Shown: one piece after another, positions 1 through 8,446 of the stretch | Layout: each line of letters starts with the position of its first letter | How positions within the stretch are numbered: the first letter of the stretch is position 1 | From: an uncultured Clostridia bacterium | GTDB taxonomy: Bacteria > Bacillota > Clostridia > Oscillospirales > Oscillospiraceae | Assembly: GCA_945918815.1 (NCBI GenBank) | Contig: CAMEIU010000002.1 | Location: 1-35,237 of the forward strand | Reading direction: 5' to 3' | DNA: 35,237 bases | The notes under the pieces: model-generated | Databases searched by the model: none | Seen by the model: the letters and a program-made list of their open reading frames with translations, nothing else | Told to the model about the DNA's origin: nothing | Made by a program: the position numbers and the translations under genes

Positions 1-483
1 ATTCCCGAGGTGAAGCGGATCCGCTTCTTCATGACCTTCGGCCAGAGCTATCTGGACCACATGCGCTGTCTCGAGGACGTGGGCATGCTGTCCACCTCTC
101 CCATTCTCTTTGAGGGCCGGGAGATCGTGCCCATCCAGTTCCTGAAAGCCCTGCTGCCCGATCCGGCCAGCCTCGGGCCCCGGACCAAGGGTAAAACCAA
201 CATCGGCTGCATCTTCACCGGCAAGAAGGACGGCAAAGACAAGACCTACTACATCTACAACGTCTGCGACCATGAGGCCTGCTACAAAGAGGTCGGTTCC
301 CAGGCCATCAGCTACACCACCGGCGTGCCCGCCATGTGCGGCGCGTTGATGCTGCTGACCGGCCAGTGGAACAAGCCCGGCGTCTACACCGTGGAGGAAT
401 TCGATCCCGATCCCTTCCTGGACGCCCTGGACCGCTACGGCCTGCCCCGCAGTGAGAACCGCGCGCCGGTTCTGGTGGACTGA
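1..483 (+). CDS. Carboxynorspermidine synthase / saccharopine dehydrogenase-like, C-terminal part (5' end outside window)
   Basis: Frame is open from base 1 (IPEVKRIRFFMTFGQSYLDHMRCLEDVGML...EEFDPDPFLDALDRYGLP); saccharopine-DH-like C-terminus; stop overlaps the nspC start (TGATG). Confidence 0.8.
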   Translation: MPEVKRIRFFMTFGQSYLDHMRCLEDVGMLSTSPILFEGREIVPIQFLKALLPDPASLGPRTKGKTNIGCIFTGKKDGKDKTYYIYNVCDHEACYKEVGSQAISYTTGVPAMCGALMLLTGQWNKPGVYTVEEFDPDPFLDALDRYGLPRSENRAPVLVD

Positions 484-1682
484 TGGCGGTCTGTGATCCC
501 CGGCCGCCCTTTGCGGCTCTGACGGAGGACCTGCTCTGTGCCCCGCTGCCCACGCCCTGCTATGTGATTGACGAGGGGGCCCTGCGCCGCAACGGCGAGA
601 TTCTGGCAGGGGTGGCCCGGCGCACCGGCTGCAAAATCCTGCTGGCCCAGAAGGCTTTTTCCAATTTTAACCTGTACTCCGTTCTGGCCCCCTACCTGGA
701 CGGAACGGAGGCCAGCGGCCTCTATGAGGCCCGACTGGGGGCGGAGGAAATACCCGGGAAAGAGGTCCATGTGTTCTGCGCCGCCTACCGGCAGGCGGAC
801 TTTGACGCGCTGCTCCGTTACGCCGGCCATATCGTGTTCAACTCTCCCCGGCAGCTGCAAAAATTCGGCCCGGCGGCCAAGGCCGCGGGAAAAAGCGTCG
901 GCCTGCGGATCAACCCGGAACGCTCCACCCAGGATGGCCACGCCATCTACGATCCCTGCGCCCCCGGCAGCCGTTTGGGAACCACCCGGGCGCAATGGGA
1001 CGCCCAGATGACGCCGGAGCTGATTGCCATGCTGGACGGGCTCCACTTTCACACCCTCTGCGAGCAGGATTCCGACGCGCTGGAAATCACCCTGGCGGCC
1101 GTGGACCGGACCTTTGGGGACCTGCTGCCGCGGATGCAATGGCTGAACTGCGGCGGCGGGCACCATATCACTCGCCCCGGCTATGACATTCCCCGCCTGG
1201 AACGGTGTATCCGCACGGCCCGGGACCGCTGGGGCGTCCAGGTGTACCTGGAGCCGGGGGAAGCCTGCGCCCTCAACGCCGGATTCCTGATGACCCGGGT
1301 CCTGGCCGTGCTGCAAAACGGAGAGACCGCCGTCGCCATTCTGGACATGAGTGCCGCCTGCCACACGCCGGACGTGCTGGAAATGCCCTACCGGCCGCCT
1401 CTATACGGCGCGGGAGAGCCGGGTGAAAAGGCCCATACCTACCGCCTGGGCGGCCCCACCTGCCTGGCAGGCGACGTCCTCGGCGATTACAGCTTCGACA
1501 TGCCCCTGCACGAAGGAGACCTGCTGGTCTTCGGCGACATGGCGATTTACACCACCTGCAAAAACAACACCTTCAACGGCATGCCCCTGCCGCCCATCTA
1601 TGCACAGCGCAGCAATGGGAGCTTGGAATGCCTACGGGCCTTTGACTACAGCGATTTCAAGGGTCGGTTGGGAGGAAGGTAA
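483..1682 (+). CDS. nspC: Carboxynorspermidine decarboxylase
   Basis: 399 aa; PTPCYVIDEGALRRN...KILLAQKAFSNF, CGGGHHITRPGYD, LEPGEACALNAG motifs; pairs with upstream synthase. Confidence 0.9.
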   Translation: MAVCDPRPPFAALTEDLLCAPLPTPCYVIDEGALRRNGEILAGVARRTGCKILLAQKAFSNFNLYSVLAPYLDGTEASGLYEARLGAEEIPGKEVHVFCAAYRQADFDALLRYAGHIVFNSPRQLQKFGPAAKAAGKSVGLRINPERSTQDGHAIYDPCAPGSRLGTTRAQWDAQMTPELIAMLDGLHFHTLCEQDSDALEITLAAVDRTFGDLLPRMQWLNCGGGHHITRPGYDIPRLERCIRTARDRWGVQVYLEPGEACALNAGFLMTRVLAVLQNGETAVAILDMSAACHTPDVLEMPYRPPLYGAGEPGEKAHTYRLGGPTCLAGDVLGDYSFDMPLHEGDLLVFGDMAIYTTCKNNTFNGMPLPPIYAQRSNGSLECLRAFDYSDFKGRLGGR

Positions 1683-1690
1683 GGTCTGAT

Positions 1691-1713
1691 CTGTCTGCTG
1701 ATCCAGCAGGCAG
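1691..1713. other. Hairpin after nspC (CTGTCTGCTG-ATC-CAGCAGGCAG)
   Basis: 10-bp stem with one G-T pair, 3-nt loop, starts 9 nt after the nspC stop; no T-tract. Confidence 0.4.
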
Positions 1714-1735
1714 GTGGATAAGATGTCAGCGTGGG

Positions 1736-1887
1736 AAATTGGGATTTGTTGAGGTGATGTATCGCCAATGTAGGGCGCGGCGACCCGACGCGCCGTTTGG
1801 CAGTTGATTCCAGGATGCAGTTGCCTGCATACGGCACGTCCAGTGGCCGTGCCCTACAGAAAGCCGTACATCGTCAAATCCCAATTT
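1736..1887. repeat. MITE-like repeat, 152 bp, with 13-bp terminal inverted repeats AAATTGGGATTTG / CAAATCCCAATTT enclosing a 90-bp TGTAGGG...CCCTACA module
   Basis: Termini 1736-1748 and 1875-1887 are perfect inverted repeats; inner 90-bp module (1769-1858) recurs at 20281-20370; left ~60 bp recurs at the window end. Confidence 0.75.
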
Positions 1888-2074
1888 TCTGAGCAGCCGG
1901 TATACAAAATACGCCCCCGGGATGGTTCTGAACTGCATCCCGTCAAGAGGGCAGTGAAAAAATATAAAATTTCCCGGCCGGCAGTCAAGTGGTTTTCCGA
2001 GTAACCCCGACCTCTGCTGCAGCACTACTTGCACTTCCTTCTCCGTTTAGGTATCTCCGGACTATTTTTACTTT

Positions 2075-3189
2075 GGGTATAGTCGCAAATTAAGGACCTG
2101 AGACATTTATGGGACAGCATCAGGTGTATAATGGAGTCATCAAGAGCAGGGGAGCGATTAAGATGACCCACAAAGAGTTACGCGCGATGCTGGAACAGCT
2201 CAACGAATACCAATTGAAGCAAATCAGCCAAGCCGCCATGCGGTTTCTGGCGTTGAACCAGGAGCTTGCTGAGATTGAGCCAGATGCCTGCCCGTGCTGT
2301 GGAGATCAGAATGCAGTGTTTATCCGCAAGGGCGTCCAATGTGGGAGGCAGCGCTTCCAGTGCAAGTCCTGCGGCAGGAAGTTTACCTACGACACCAAGC
2401 AGTTGACCTCCAACTCCCATCAACCCACGGAATCCTGGGTTATTGTGCTGGAAGATACGCTGTCTTTGGCATCGCTGGATTCTACCGCTGAAAAGATCGG
2501 CGTTTGCCACTCCACTGCCTTCCATATGCGTCACAAGCTGCTGGTGTATATGGAAGAAATTGTGACAAGCTCTGCGCCGTTGGAGGCTCTGATCGAGGCA
2601 GACGAGACATATATGATCGAGTCTCAGAAAGGCACAAAGGTCACGCACAGGAAGCCCAGAAGGCACGGAGAAACCTCTGGGAAAAGGGGCCTGTCAAACG
2701 AACAGATGTGCATTTGCGTTGCCACTGACCGCGACCATCACGTGATTGCCCGCTGTGTCAACCGTGCGAAGCCGGGTTCCGAAGACATCATGAACGCCCT
2801 GGGCGACCATATTGCAGAAAAGTCTGTTCTGATCTTCGACGGGATCACAAGCTACAACTACTTGGCTGAGCAGAAGGAATGCGAGAAGGTCTCTCTGGTT
2901 GGTCACGAGTCCTACAACAAGGTTTTTCACCTGAATACAGTGAACAGCCTCCACAGCCGCTTCAAAGAAATGATGCGGAAGCTCCGCGGCGTTGCCACCA
3001 AGTACCTCAATCGCTATACCGCTCTGTTCTCTCTGATTGCCATGACTGCGGCCTGCTCCGTAACTGAGGCCGCCGACCAGCTTCGCCGCTCCCTGCGCTC
3101 TCTCCGGCTCCCTGTAACCATTGAATCCGTAAAGTCCTTGAATATCCTCGCGATTTGAATCATTAGGTCCTCATTTTGCGACTAACACT
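2075..3189 (+). mobile_element. IS1595-family insertion sequence, 1115 bp, TSD TTTACTTT
   Basis: Imperfect TIRs GGGTATAGTCGCAAATTAAGGACCT / AGTGTTAGTCGCAAAATGAGGACCT (rc); direct repeat TTTACTTT at 2067-2074 and 3190-3197. Confidence 0.85.
2109..3158 (+). CDS. IS1595-family (ISXO2-like) DDE transposase
   Basis: N-terminal zinc ribbon CPCCG...CKSCGRKFTY; ALIEADETYMIESQKG and later DGITSYNYL, VNSLHSRFKEMMRKLRGVATKYLNRY. Confidence 0.88.
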   Translation: MGQHQVYNGVIKSRGAIKMTHKELRAMLEQLNEYQLKQISQAAMRFLALNQELAEIEPDACPCCGDQNAVFIRKGVQCGRQRFQCKSCGRKFTYDTKQLTSNSHQPTESWVIVLEDTLSLASLDSTAEKIGVCHSTAFHMRHKLLVYMEEIVTSSAPLEALIEADETYMIESQKGTKVTHRKPRRHGETSGKRGLSNEQMCICVATDRDHHVIARCVNRAKPGSEDIMNALGDHIAEKSVLIFDGITSYNYLAEQKECEKVSLVGHESYNKVFHLNTVNSLHSRFKEMMRKLRGVATKYLNRYTALFSLIAMTAACSVTEAADQLRRSLRSLRLPVTIESVKSLNILAI

Positions 3190-3234
3190 TTTACTTTCTC
3201 TTCCGGACTTAGTTTTGGCTTTTGTGACATGACA

Positions 3235-3294
3235 ATGCTCCCTCCATGATTGACAGTGTTTTTTCTTTTTCACTGTCTCTCATAGAGGGAGCAT
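3235..3294. promoter_or_regulatory. Long imperfect hairpin sequestering the Shine-Dalgarno of the IS3-like orfA
   Basis: ATGCTCCCTC.ATGA...ACAGTG-(12 nt)-CACTGT...TCAT.GAGGGAGCAT; on the minus strand GGAGGGAGC lies just upstream of the ATG at 3230. Confidence 0.55.
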
Positions 3295-3325
3295 ATCATT
3301 CCCCGGGGGCGTATGCTTTGTTCTT

Positions 3326-3985
3326 TTACAGCAGTCCTTCGGCTTTGACGATTTTGACCACGCGGCTGGTGCCCAGGCGGGAGGCGCCCAGTTCCAGGAA
3401 GGTTTCGGCGTCGGCGATGGAGGAGATGCCGCCGGCGGCTTTGATCTTCACATGGGGCGCCACGTGGGCGGCGAACAGCTCCACATCGTGGAAGGTGGCC
3501 CCGGCGGTGGAGAAGCCGGTGGATGTCTTGATATAATCCGCGCCGGATTGGGAGACGATCTCACACATCTTGATCTTCTCCTCATCGGTCAAGAGGCAGG
3601 TCTCAATGATGACCTTCAGGAGTTTCCCCTGGCAGGCCTCCTTGACGGCCCGGATCTCCGCCAGAAGTTCCTCATACCTGGCGTCCTTCAGCCAGCCGAT
3701 GTTGATGACCATGTCGATCTCGTCGGCGCCGTTGGCCACGGCGTCCCGGGTCTCGAAGCACTTGGCTGCCGTGGTGGAATAGCCGTTGGGGAAGCCGATG
3801 ACCGTGCAGATGGCCAGCTTGTCGCCCACATAGTCCTTGGCCTGCTTCACATAGGATGCGGGAATGCAGACCGAGGCGGTCTTGTACTTCATGCCATCGT
3901 CGCAGATGGCTTGGATCTGTTCCCAGGTGGCCGTCTGGGCCAGCAGGGTGTGGTCGCATTTGGAAAGAACGGTTTGAATGTCCAT
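3326..3985 (-). CDS. deoC: Deoxyribose-phosphate aldolase
   Basis: [15 protein letters not shown]...VCIPASYV...VIGFPNGYS...EIDMVINIG...[18 protein letters not shown] before ATG at 3985. Confidence 0.93.
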   Translation of the reverse strand: MDIQTVLSKCDHTLLAQTATWEQIQAICDDGMKYKTASVCIPASYVKQAKDYVGDKLAICTVIGFPNGYSTTAAKCFETRDAVANGADEIDMVINIGWLKDARYEELLAEIRAVKEACQGKLLKVIIETCLLTDEEKIKMCEIVSQSGADYIKTSTGFSTAGATFHDVELFAAHVAPHVKIKAAGGISSIADAETFLELGASRLGTSRVVKIVKAEGLL

Positions 3986-4011
3986 TGCAAAAACCTCCTG
4001 TTTGCTGTGAT

Positions 4012-5859
4012 TCATTTATATGCCTGCTGCAGAAGGGCAAGCAGCCCGTCTGACGTAACAGAATCGTCCATGCCCAGCCGCTTCATGGCATACAGGGTCT
4101 GGGGCAGCCCCCGTACCACCGTGTTGACGCCGGAATTGGTGGAGAGGGTCACCCGGACGCCCAGGGTCTCCAGGACCCACTGGGTCAGGGTGCTGTACAT
4201 GCCGCCGGGATAGGCCAGCACATCCACCGTCTCTCCGGTGGCGGCCTCCAACTCCTGACGGCTGCGGGTGAAGTCGGCGGTCAGGGCTGCCACATAGTCT
4301 TCCTCGCCCTCGCCGGGCAGGGGCAGGATATTTTCCCGCAGCGCATCTCCGCCATCCTCAAAGGGCGGCCACTGGTGCATATCATAGGTGTGGCTCTGAA
4401 CGCTGATCAGGCCGGAATCGACCATTTCCGCCGCCTGTTCGTAGGAGAAGTGGGGCGTCATGGCATATTCCGTGTCCTTATAGGTGTCCTTGCCCACGGA
4501 CACGCCGATGGCAAAGATCGTGGCCTTCATGTTGTACTTCTGCAAAATGGGATAGGCCAGCGCATAATTGCTGAGATAGCCGTCGTCAAAGGTGATCACC
4601 ACCGGCTTTTCCGGCAATGCCGCGCCCGCATAGACATAGGCTTGCAGCTCGTCAAAGGAGACCGCCGTATAGCCGTTCTCAGCCAGGGTGTGGATCTGGG
4701 CCTCAAAGGCCTCGGTGGAGATGGTCTCACCGCCGGATTCGCCCTCCGTCAGATGGTGGTACATGAGAATCGGGACCTGGGCGGAGATTTCCGATGCCTG
4801 CAAAGGCTGCGCGTCCAGGGCGGCCTCCATGTGCGCCCGGGCGTTGTCCGCCGTCACATAGACGCCGAAGTCCTCCGGGATCCACCGGCTGTTGTCCCCG
4901 GCGATGCGGGCCGCCATCATCTCGCCCACGTTGTTGCGGAAGTGGGTGGCGTCGTAGAAATACCTTGGCTCACAGCTGACGCTGCTGCAGGAGAAGTCCC
5001 AATAGGGCGTCACCTGGGCCAGGGCTTCATAGAACCGCACCACGGCCTCCCGGTCAAAGCTCTGGAAATAGTCCTTGTACACGGGGCCTGCCACCACAAT
5101 CAGCTCCACCCCGGCCGCCTGGCACATATCCCGGATGGCCGCCACGCTGTTCATGCAGTTCTCCGTCTGATACAGGCCGTAGGGACCGTACTGGGGATAG
5201 TCGGTGAAGACGGGATAGGCTTCCAGGTAGTCCGCCAGGCTGCCGATGGGCTCCGCGTCCCGGACCCGCTTGTCATAGACGCCGGTGGCCTCGTCAAAGA
5301 CGTCGAAGGACTGGGGCAGCAGGGTGTCCTGCCGCAGGGCTTTCAGCTTCGCCAGACCAAACTGCGGATTTGCCAGCAGATACCGGGAATAGTAGGACAG
5401 GGCCGAGGTATCCGGGTCCGTCTGGTAGTGCAGGTTCTTGGTCAGATTGTTGGATTCCTCGTCATAGGTGATGCCGTTGTCAATGTAGACGTTGAGAATC
5501 AGATACCGGACCTCATAATGGTCGATGAGATACCGGGCGATTTTTTCGCAGTCCAGCATGTCGGCGTCATACATGATGAGATTATAAAAATTGGCATCGT
5601 AGAGCTGATTGAAGGCCTCCGTGGGGAAAGAGCTGGTGGAGGAGCAGCCCAGAATGTAGGAATCATATTCCTCGTGGTGGGTGTCCAGATAGGAGATCTT
5701 CGCCACACGGGGATTGTTGGTCTCGTCGTAGGAAAACCACTGAAACAGCGGATCCCCGAAGGCCCCGAAGGGGTCCGTGACATAGTTGAACGCCATGACC
5801 AGACCCACCAGCAGCGCCACCGTCAGGCAGAAGAGACCGACCCATTTTTTTGCTTTCAA
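4012..5859 (-). CDS. Membrane-anchored fusion: N-terminal SGNH/DltD-like domain plus C-terminal NodB polysaccharide deacetylase
   Basis: 615 aa; N-terminal [16 protein letters not shown] and [15 protein letters not shown] (SGNH-like block I/V); then [37 protein letters not shown] deacetylase motifs. Confidence 0.75.
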   Translation of the reverse strand: MKAKKWVGLFCLTVALLVGLVMAFNYVTDPFGAFGDPLFQWFSYDETNNPRVAKISYLDTHHEEYDSYILGCSSTSSFPTEAFNQLYDANFYNLIMYDADMLDCEKIARYLIDHYEVRYLILNVYIDNGITYDEESNNLTKNLHYQTDPDTSALSYYSRYLLANPQFGLAKLKALRQDTLLPQSFDVFDEATGVYDKRVRDAEPIGSLADYLEAYPVFTDYPQYGPYGLYQTENCMNSVAAIRDMCQAAGVELIVVAGPVYKDYFQSFDREAVVRFYEALAQVTPYWDFSCSSVSCEPRYFYDATHFRNNVGEMMAARIAGDNSRWIPEDFGVYVTADNARAHMEAALDAQPLQASEISAQVPILMYHHLTEGESGGETISTEAFEAQIHTLAENGYTAVSFDELQAYVYAGAALPEKPVVITFDDGYLSNYALAYPILQKYNMKATIFAIGVSVGKDTYKDTEYAMTPHFSYEQAAEMVDSGLISVQSHTYDMHQWPPFEDGGDALRENILPLPGEGEEDYVAALTADFTRSRQELEAATGETVDVLAYPGGMYSTLTQWVLETLGVRVTLSTNSGVNTVVRGLPQTLYAMKRLGMDDSVTSDGLLALLQQAYK

Positions 5860-5870
5860 GGTTCCACCAC

Positions 5871-7427
5871 CTAAAACTGCTTATAGATAAATTCCGAAGA
5901 GATATAGCCCGTTCGGAACACGCCCAGAAACAGCACCGCCGCCACAATCAGCACCATGGCCAGCCATTGCACCAGCGCGTTCTTCTGTTCCAGGGCCTCG
6001 CGGACATGGCCGCCGCGCTCCTGGTAGAATTCCACCGCCAGGACCGCCGCCATGCCCAGGAAGATCACCACCAGGTCGCCGCCGGTCAGGCCCAGGGACA
6101 GGAGGGTCCCATCGGCCAGCTGGCCCAGGCGGACGTCGGTAAACGTGGTCTTCAAAAGCCGCAGGGCGGTCAGAAGCCGCGGCGCGCGGGTCAGATACCG
6201 GCCCAGGAACACCAGGAGGCTGGTCCTGGCCATCATAAAGATCCGCCAGCCCAGGGACTTGTCCTGAATGTGCAATGCGGCCTTCCAGACCTGGAACCGC
6301 CGCTCCATCAAAAGAGAAGCCGTGATCACCGCGCCGTTCCAGAAGCCGAAGACAATATACTTGAGGCTGGCGCCGTGCCAGACGCCGATGACAAAGTAGA
6401 CCACAAAGGTCGCCAGAGAAGTGGCGAAGATCTTGCCCGGCAGGCCGCCGATGTGCTTCCTTGCCCACTTGCCCAGGCGGGCAAAGGGCTTGGACAGGGA
6501 CAAGGGATAGAACAGGTAATCCCGCATCCACTGGCCCAGGGTGATGTGCCAGCGCCGCCAATAATCCGTCAGAGAAGTGGCGAAGATGGGGCGGCGGAAG
6601 TTCTCCGCCATCTCAATGCCCAGTATTCTGGCCACGCCCCGGGTGATGTCGATGCCGCCGGAGAAGTCGCAATACAATTGAATGCAGTAGAGCAGAATGG
6701 AAAAAGCGACAACGATGCCGCCATAGGGGCAGTTTTCCTTGACGACCGCGTTGACCAGCACCGCCGCCCGGTCTGCGATGACCAGCTTCTTGAAATAGCC
6801 CCACAGGGCCAGCTGGATTCCAAACTGCACATTCCGCCAGTCCAGGCTCCGCTCCGCCGTCAGCTGGGGGGCCAGGGCGTCATAACGTCCGATGGGACCC
6901 TGGACCATCTGGGGAAAGAAGGACACAAACAGGGCGTATTTGGCGATGTTCCGCTGGGCCTCCACCTTGCCGCGGTAGACGTCGATGACATAGCCCACCG
7001 ACTGGAAGATGAAGAAGGACAGGCCCAGGGGCATGACAAAGTCCCAGCGCGGCATATGGCCGCCCAGGCCGGAGGGCAGAAGGCCCACGGTGAAATTCCA
7101 GTATTTCATGGCGAACAGCAGGCCGAAGCACAGGAGGCAGGCCGCTGCGGCGATCTGCTTTTTTCTGCGTTTGATCTGCGCCTGTCCGGCCTTGTCGTCC
7201 TTGGGCAGGGCCTTCCGGCGGCGGTTCTGCCGGTCCAGCAGCAGGCCGCAGCCCCAGGTCACCAGGATCACGCCCAGGAGCCAGACCAGGGCCTGGAAAC
7301 CGCCGGCCAGATAGAAGACCATGCTGGCCGCCAGCAGCAGAATCCACTGGAACCGCCGCGGGGCCAGATAGTACAGCACAACGGTCAGCCCGGCCAGGAC
7401 CAGGAAGGACCAGGAGGTAAAGGCCAT
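5871..7427 (-). CDS. MBOAT-family O-acyltransferase (DltB/AlgI-like)
   Basis: 518 aa polytopic; LYCDFSGGIDITRGVARILG, FRRPIFATSLTDYWRRWHITLGQWMRDYLFYPL, and conserved VWHGAS. Confidence 0.88.
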   Translation of the reverse strand: MAFTSWSFLVLAGLTVVLYYLAPRRFQWILLLAASMVFYLAGGFQALVWLLGVILVTWGCGLLLDRQNRRRKALPKDDKAGQAQIKRRKKQIAAAACLLCFGLLFAMKYWNFTVGLLPSGLGGHMPRWDFVMPLGLSFFIFQSVGYVIDVYRGKVEAQRNIAKYALFVSFFPQMVQGPIGRYDALAPQLTAERSLDWRNVQFGIQLALWGYFKKLVIADRAAVLVNAVVKENCPYGGIVVAFSILLYCIQLYCDFSGGIDITRGVARILGIEMAENFRRPIFATSLTDYWRRWHITLGQWMRDYLFYPLSLSKPFARLGKWARKHIGGLPGKIFATSLATFVVYFVIGVWHGASLKYIVFGFWNGAVITASLLMERRFQVWKAALHIQDKSLGWRIFMMARTSLLVFLGRYLTRAPRLLTALRLLKTTFTDVRLGQLADGTLLSLGLTGGDLVVIFLGMAAVLAVEFYQERGGHVREALEQKNALVQWLAMVLIVAAVLFLGVFRTGYISSEFIYKQF

Positions 7428-7430
7428 GGC

Positions 7431-7658
7431 TTATCCCTGGGCCCGCTGGATCATCTCCACCATGGCGTCCACGGTGTTGAAGTTCTCCGGCTGTAGGTCT
7501 TCCACGCTGAGCTCCACATCAAAAGCCGCCATGAATTCGGACACGATGGAGACGATATCCAGAGAATCCACCAGACCGTCGTCGATGAGGGCGGTCTCGT
7601 GTTCAAAGTCAATGCCGGGACACAGCTCCGTCAGGATGTTCAAAACTTGCTCTTTCAT
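7431..7658 (-). CDS. Acyl/D-alanyl carrier protein-like (DltC-like)
   Basis: 75 aa MKEQVLNILTELCPG...LIDDGLVDSLDIVSIVSEFMAAFDVELS; DSL phosphopantetheine site; ATGA overlap with upstream GNAT. Confidence 0.85.
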   Translation of the reverse strand: MKEQVLNILTELCPGIDFEHETALIDDGLVDSLDIVSIVSEFMAAFDVELSVEDLQPENFNTVDAMVEMIQRAQG

Positions 7659-8446
7659 ACAGGTTCCTTTCCACCGGCCAGCAGTACGACGGATTCCCAT
7701 CCGTCCGGCCGGTATGCATATTTTTCATAAAAACGCTCCGCCGGGACATTGCCCTGGCGAGCCCAGACCTGGCTTTTCTGGCCCTGGGTCTCTTGCAGGT
7801 AGGCGCCCAGGAGGGCGGACCCCAGGCCCAGCTTGCGGCAGTCGGTTCGGACCGCCAGATGGCGGATCTCCGAGGCGGCCCTGCCCCGCTGGAAGTGGAG
7901 AAGGCCCGTGATTCCGGCTTCATCCCAGGTGGTGAGAATCAGACGGCCGGACAGGTCCTGCTCCAGGGCCCCGCGGGTCGGAATGCAGCCGCCGAAGTGG
8001 TCAAAGCTTTGCTCCATCAGGGCCAGCACCGCCGCAGCATCCTCCGGCCCGGCAAAGCGGACCGGTTCGGACGGATTCCAGGGTTCCGGCTGCCGTTGCC
8101 AGCGTTTTCTGGAAAACTGCCGGACAAAGCCCAGAGCCTCAAACCGCGCCGCGGCAGTCGCCACAGCCGTGGCGTCCTTGGGCCGCCAGACCAGCTCCAG
8201 GACCACGGGCAGGTCCACCGGCGGCAGGGCCGGCACGGCGTCCGGCCGGAGATAGAAATTCAGCACATAGTAGTCCTGCCGCCGCCGCAAAAGCTGCAAA
8301 CAGCCAGGCGTCTCATGGACCAGCAGGCCCGCCGCGATTTCCCGGTCATAGTCCTCCCGGGAGAGGAAATTGTTGGTGACCACGCCCCGCTTCATCTGGG
8401 CCGACAGCCGCGGGGCCAGGGCTTCAAACTGTTCCACCCGCTCCAT
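7655..8446 (-). CDS. GNAT-family N-acetyltransferase with extra N-terminal region
   Basis: C-terminal SEIRHLAVRTDCRKLGLGSALLGAYLQE...NVPAERFYEKYAYRPDGWESVVLL; starts inside the end of the ligase gene. Confidence 0.7.
   Translation of the reverse strand: MERVEQFEALAPRLSAQMKRGVVTNNFLSREDYDREIAAGLLVHETPGCLQLLRRRQDYYVLNFYLRPDAVPALPPVDLPVVLELVWRPKDATAVATAAARFEALGFVRQFSRKRWQRQPEPWNPSEPVRFAGPEDAAAVLALMEQSFDHFGGCIPTRGALEQDLSGRLILTTWDEAGITGLLHFQRGRAASEIRHLAVRTDCRKLGLGSALLGAYLQETQGQKSQVWARQGNVPAERFYEKYAYRPDGWESVVLLAGGKEPV

Larger units (their letters stand above)
1985..3230 (-). pseudogene. Truncated IS3-family orfA fragment split by the IS1595 insertion
   Basis: Rejoining across one copy of the 8-bp TSD gives MSQKPKLSPEEKVKIVRRYLNGEGSASSAAAEVGVTRKTT*, a transposase HTH start. 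Confidence 0.65.
1929..3298 (-). mobile_element. IS3-family-like deletion derivative (247 bp without the nested IS), flanked by 3-bp duplication TTC
   Basis: Ends TGA..TGC...CAGTG on both sides (imperfect TIRs); TTC at 1926-1928 and 3299-3301; contains the 5' part of an orfA-like HTH gene; interrupted by an IS1595 element. Confidence 0.6.
1909..3314. terminator. Disrupted bidirectional terminator-like hairpin between nspC and deoC (arms 1909-1921 and 3302-3314)
   Basis: ATACGCCCCCGGG and CCCGGGGGCGTAT are perfect 13-bp inverted arms; removing 1929-3298 plus one TTC copy restores a 13-bp stem with loop ATGGTTC and T-rich flanks between convergent genes. Confidence 0.6.

Noticed and set aside
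1726-2034. Small ORFs with peptides such as RRVGSPRPT, VGAAISRPQ, CGRPYG near repeats (also 1646-1837, 1804-2004, 11810-12046, 11844-12566, 20225-20533)
   Set aside because: Peptides are translations of the TGTAGGG/GTAGGGG repeats, not real proteins.
4375-7496. Long plus-strand ORFs (4375-5874, 5850-7496) opposite the SGNH/NodB and MBOAT genes
   Set aside because: Low-complexity, Gln/His/Gly-rich antisense translations; sense strand encodes clear families.
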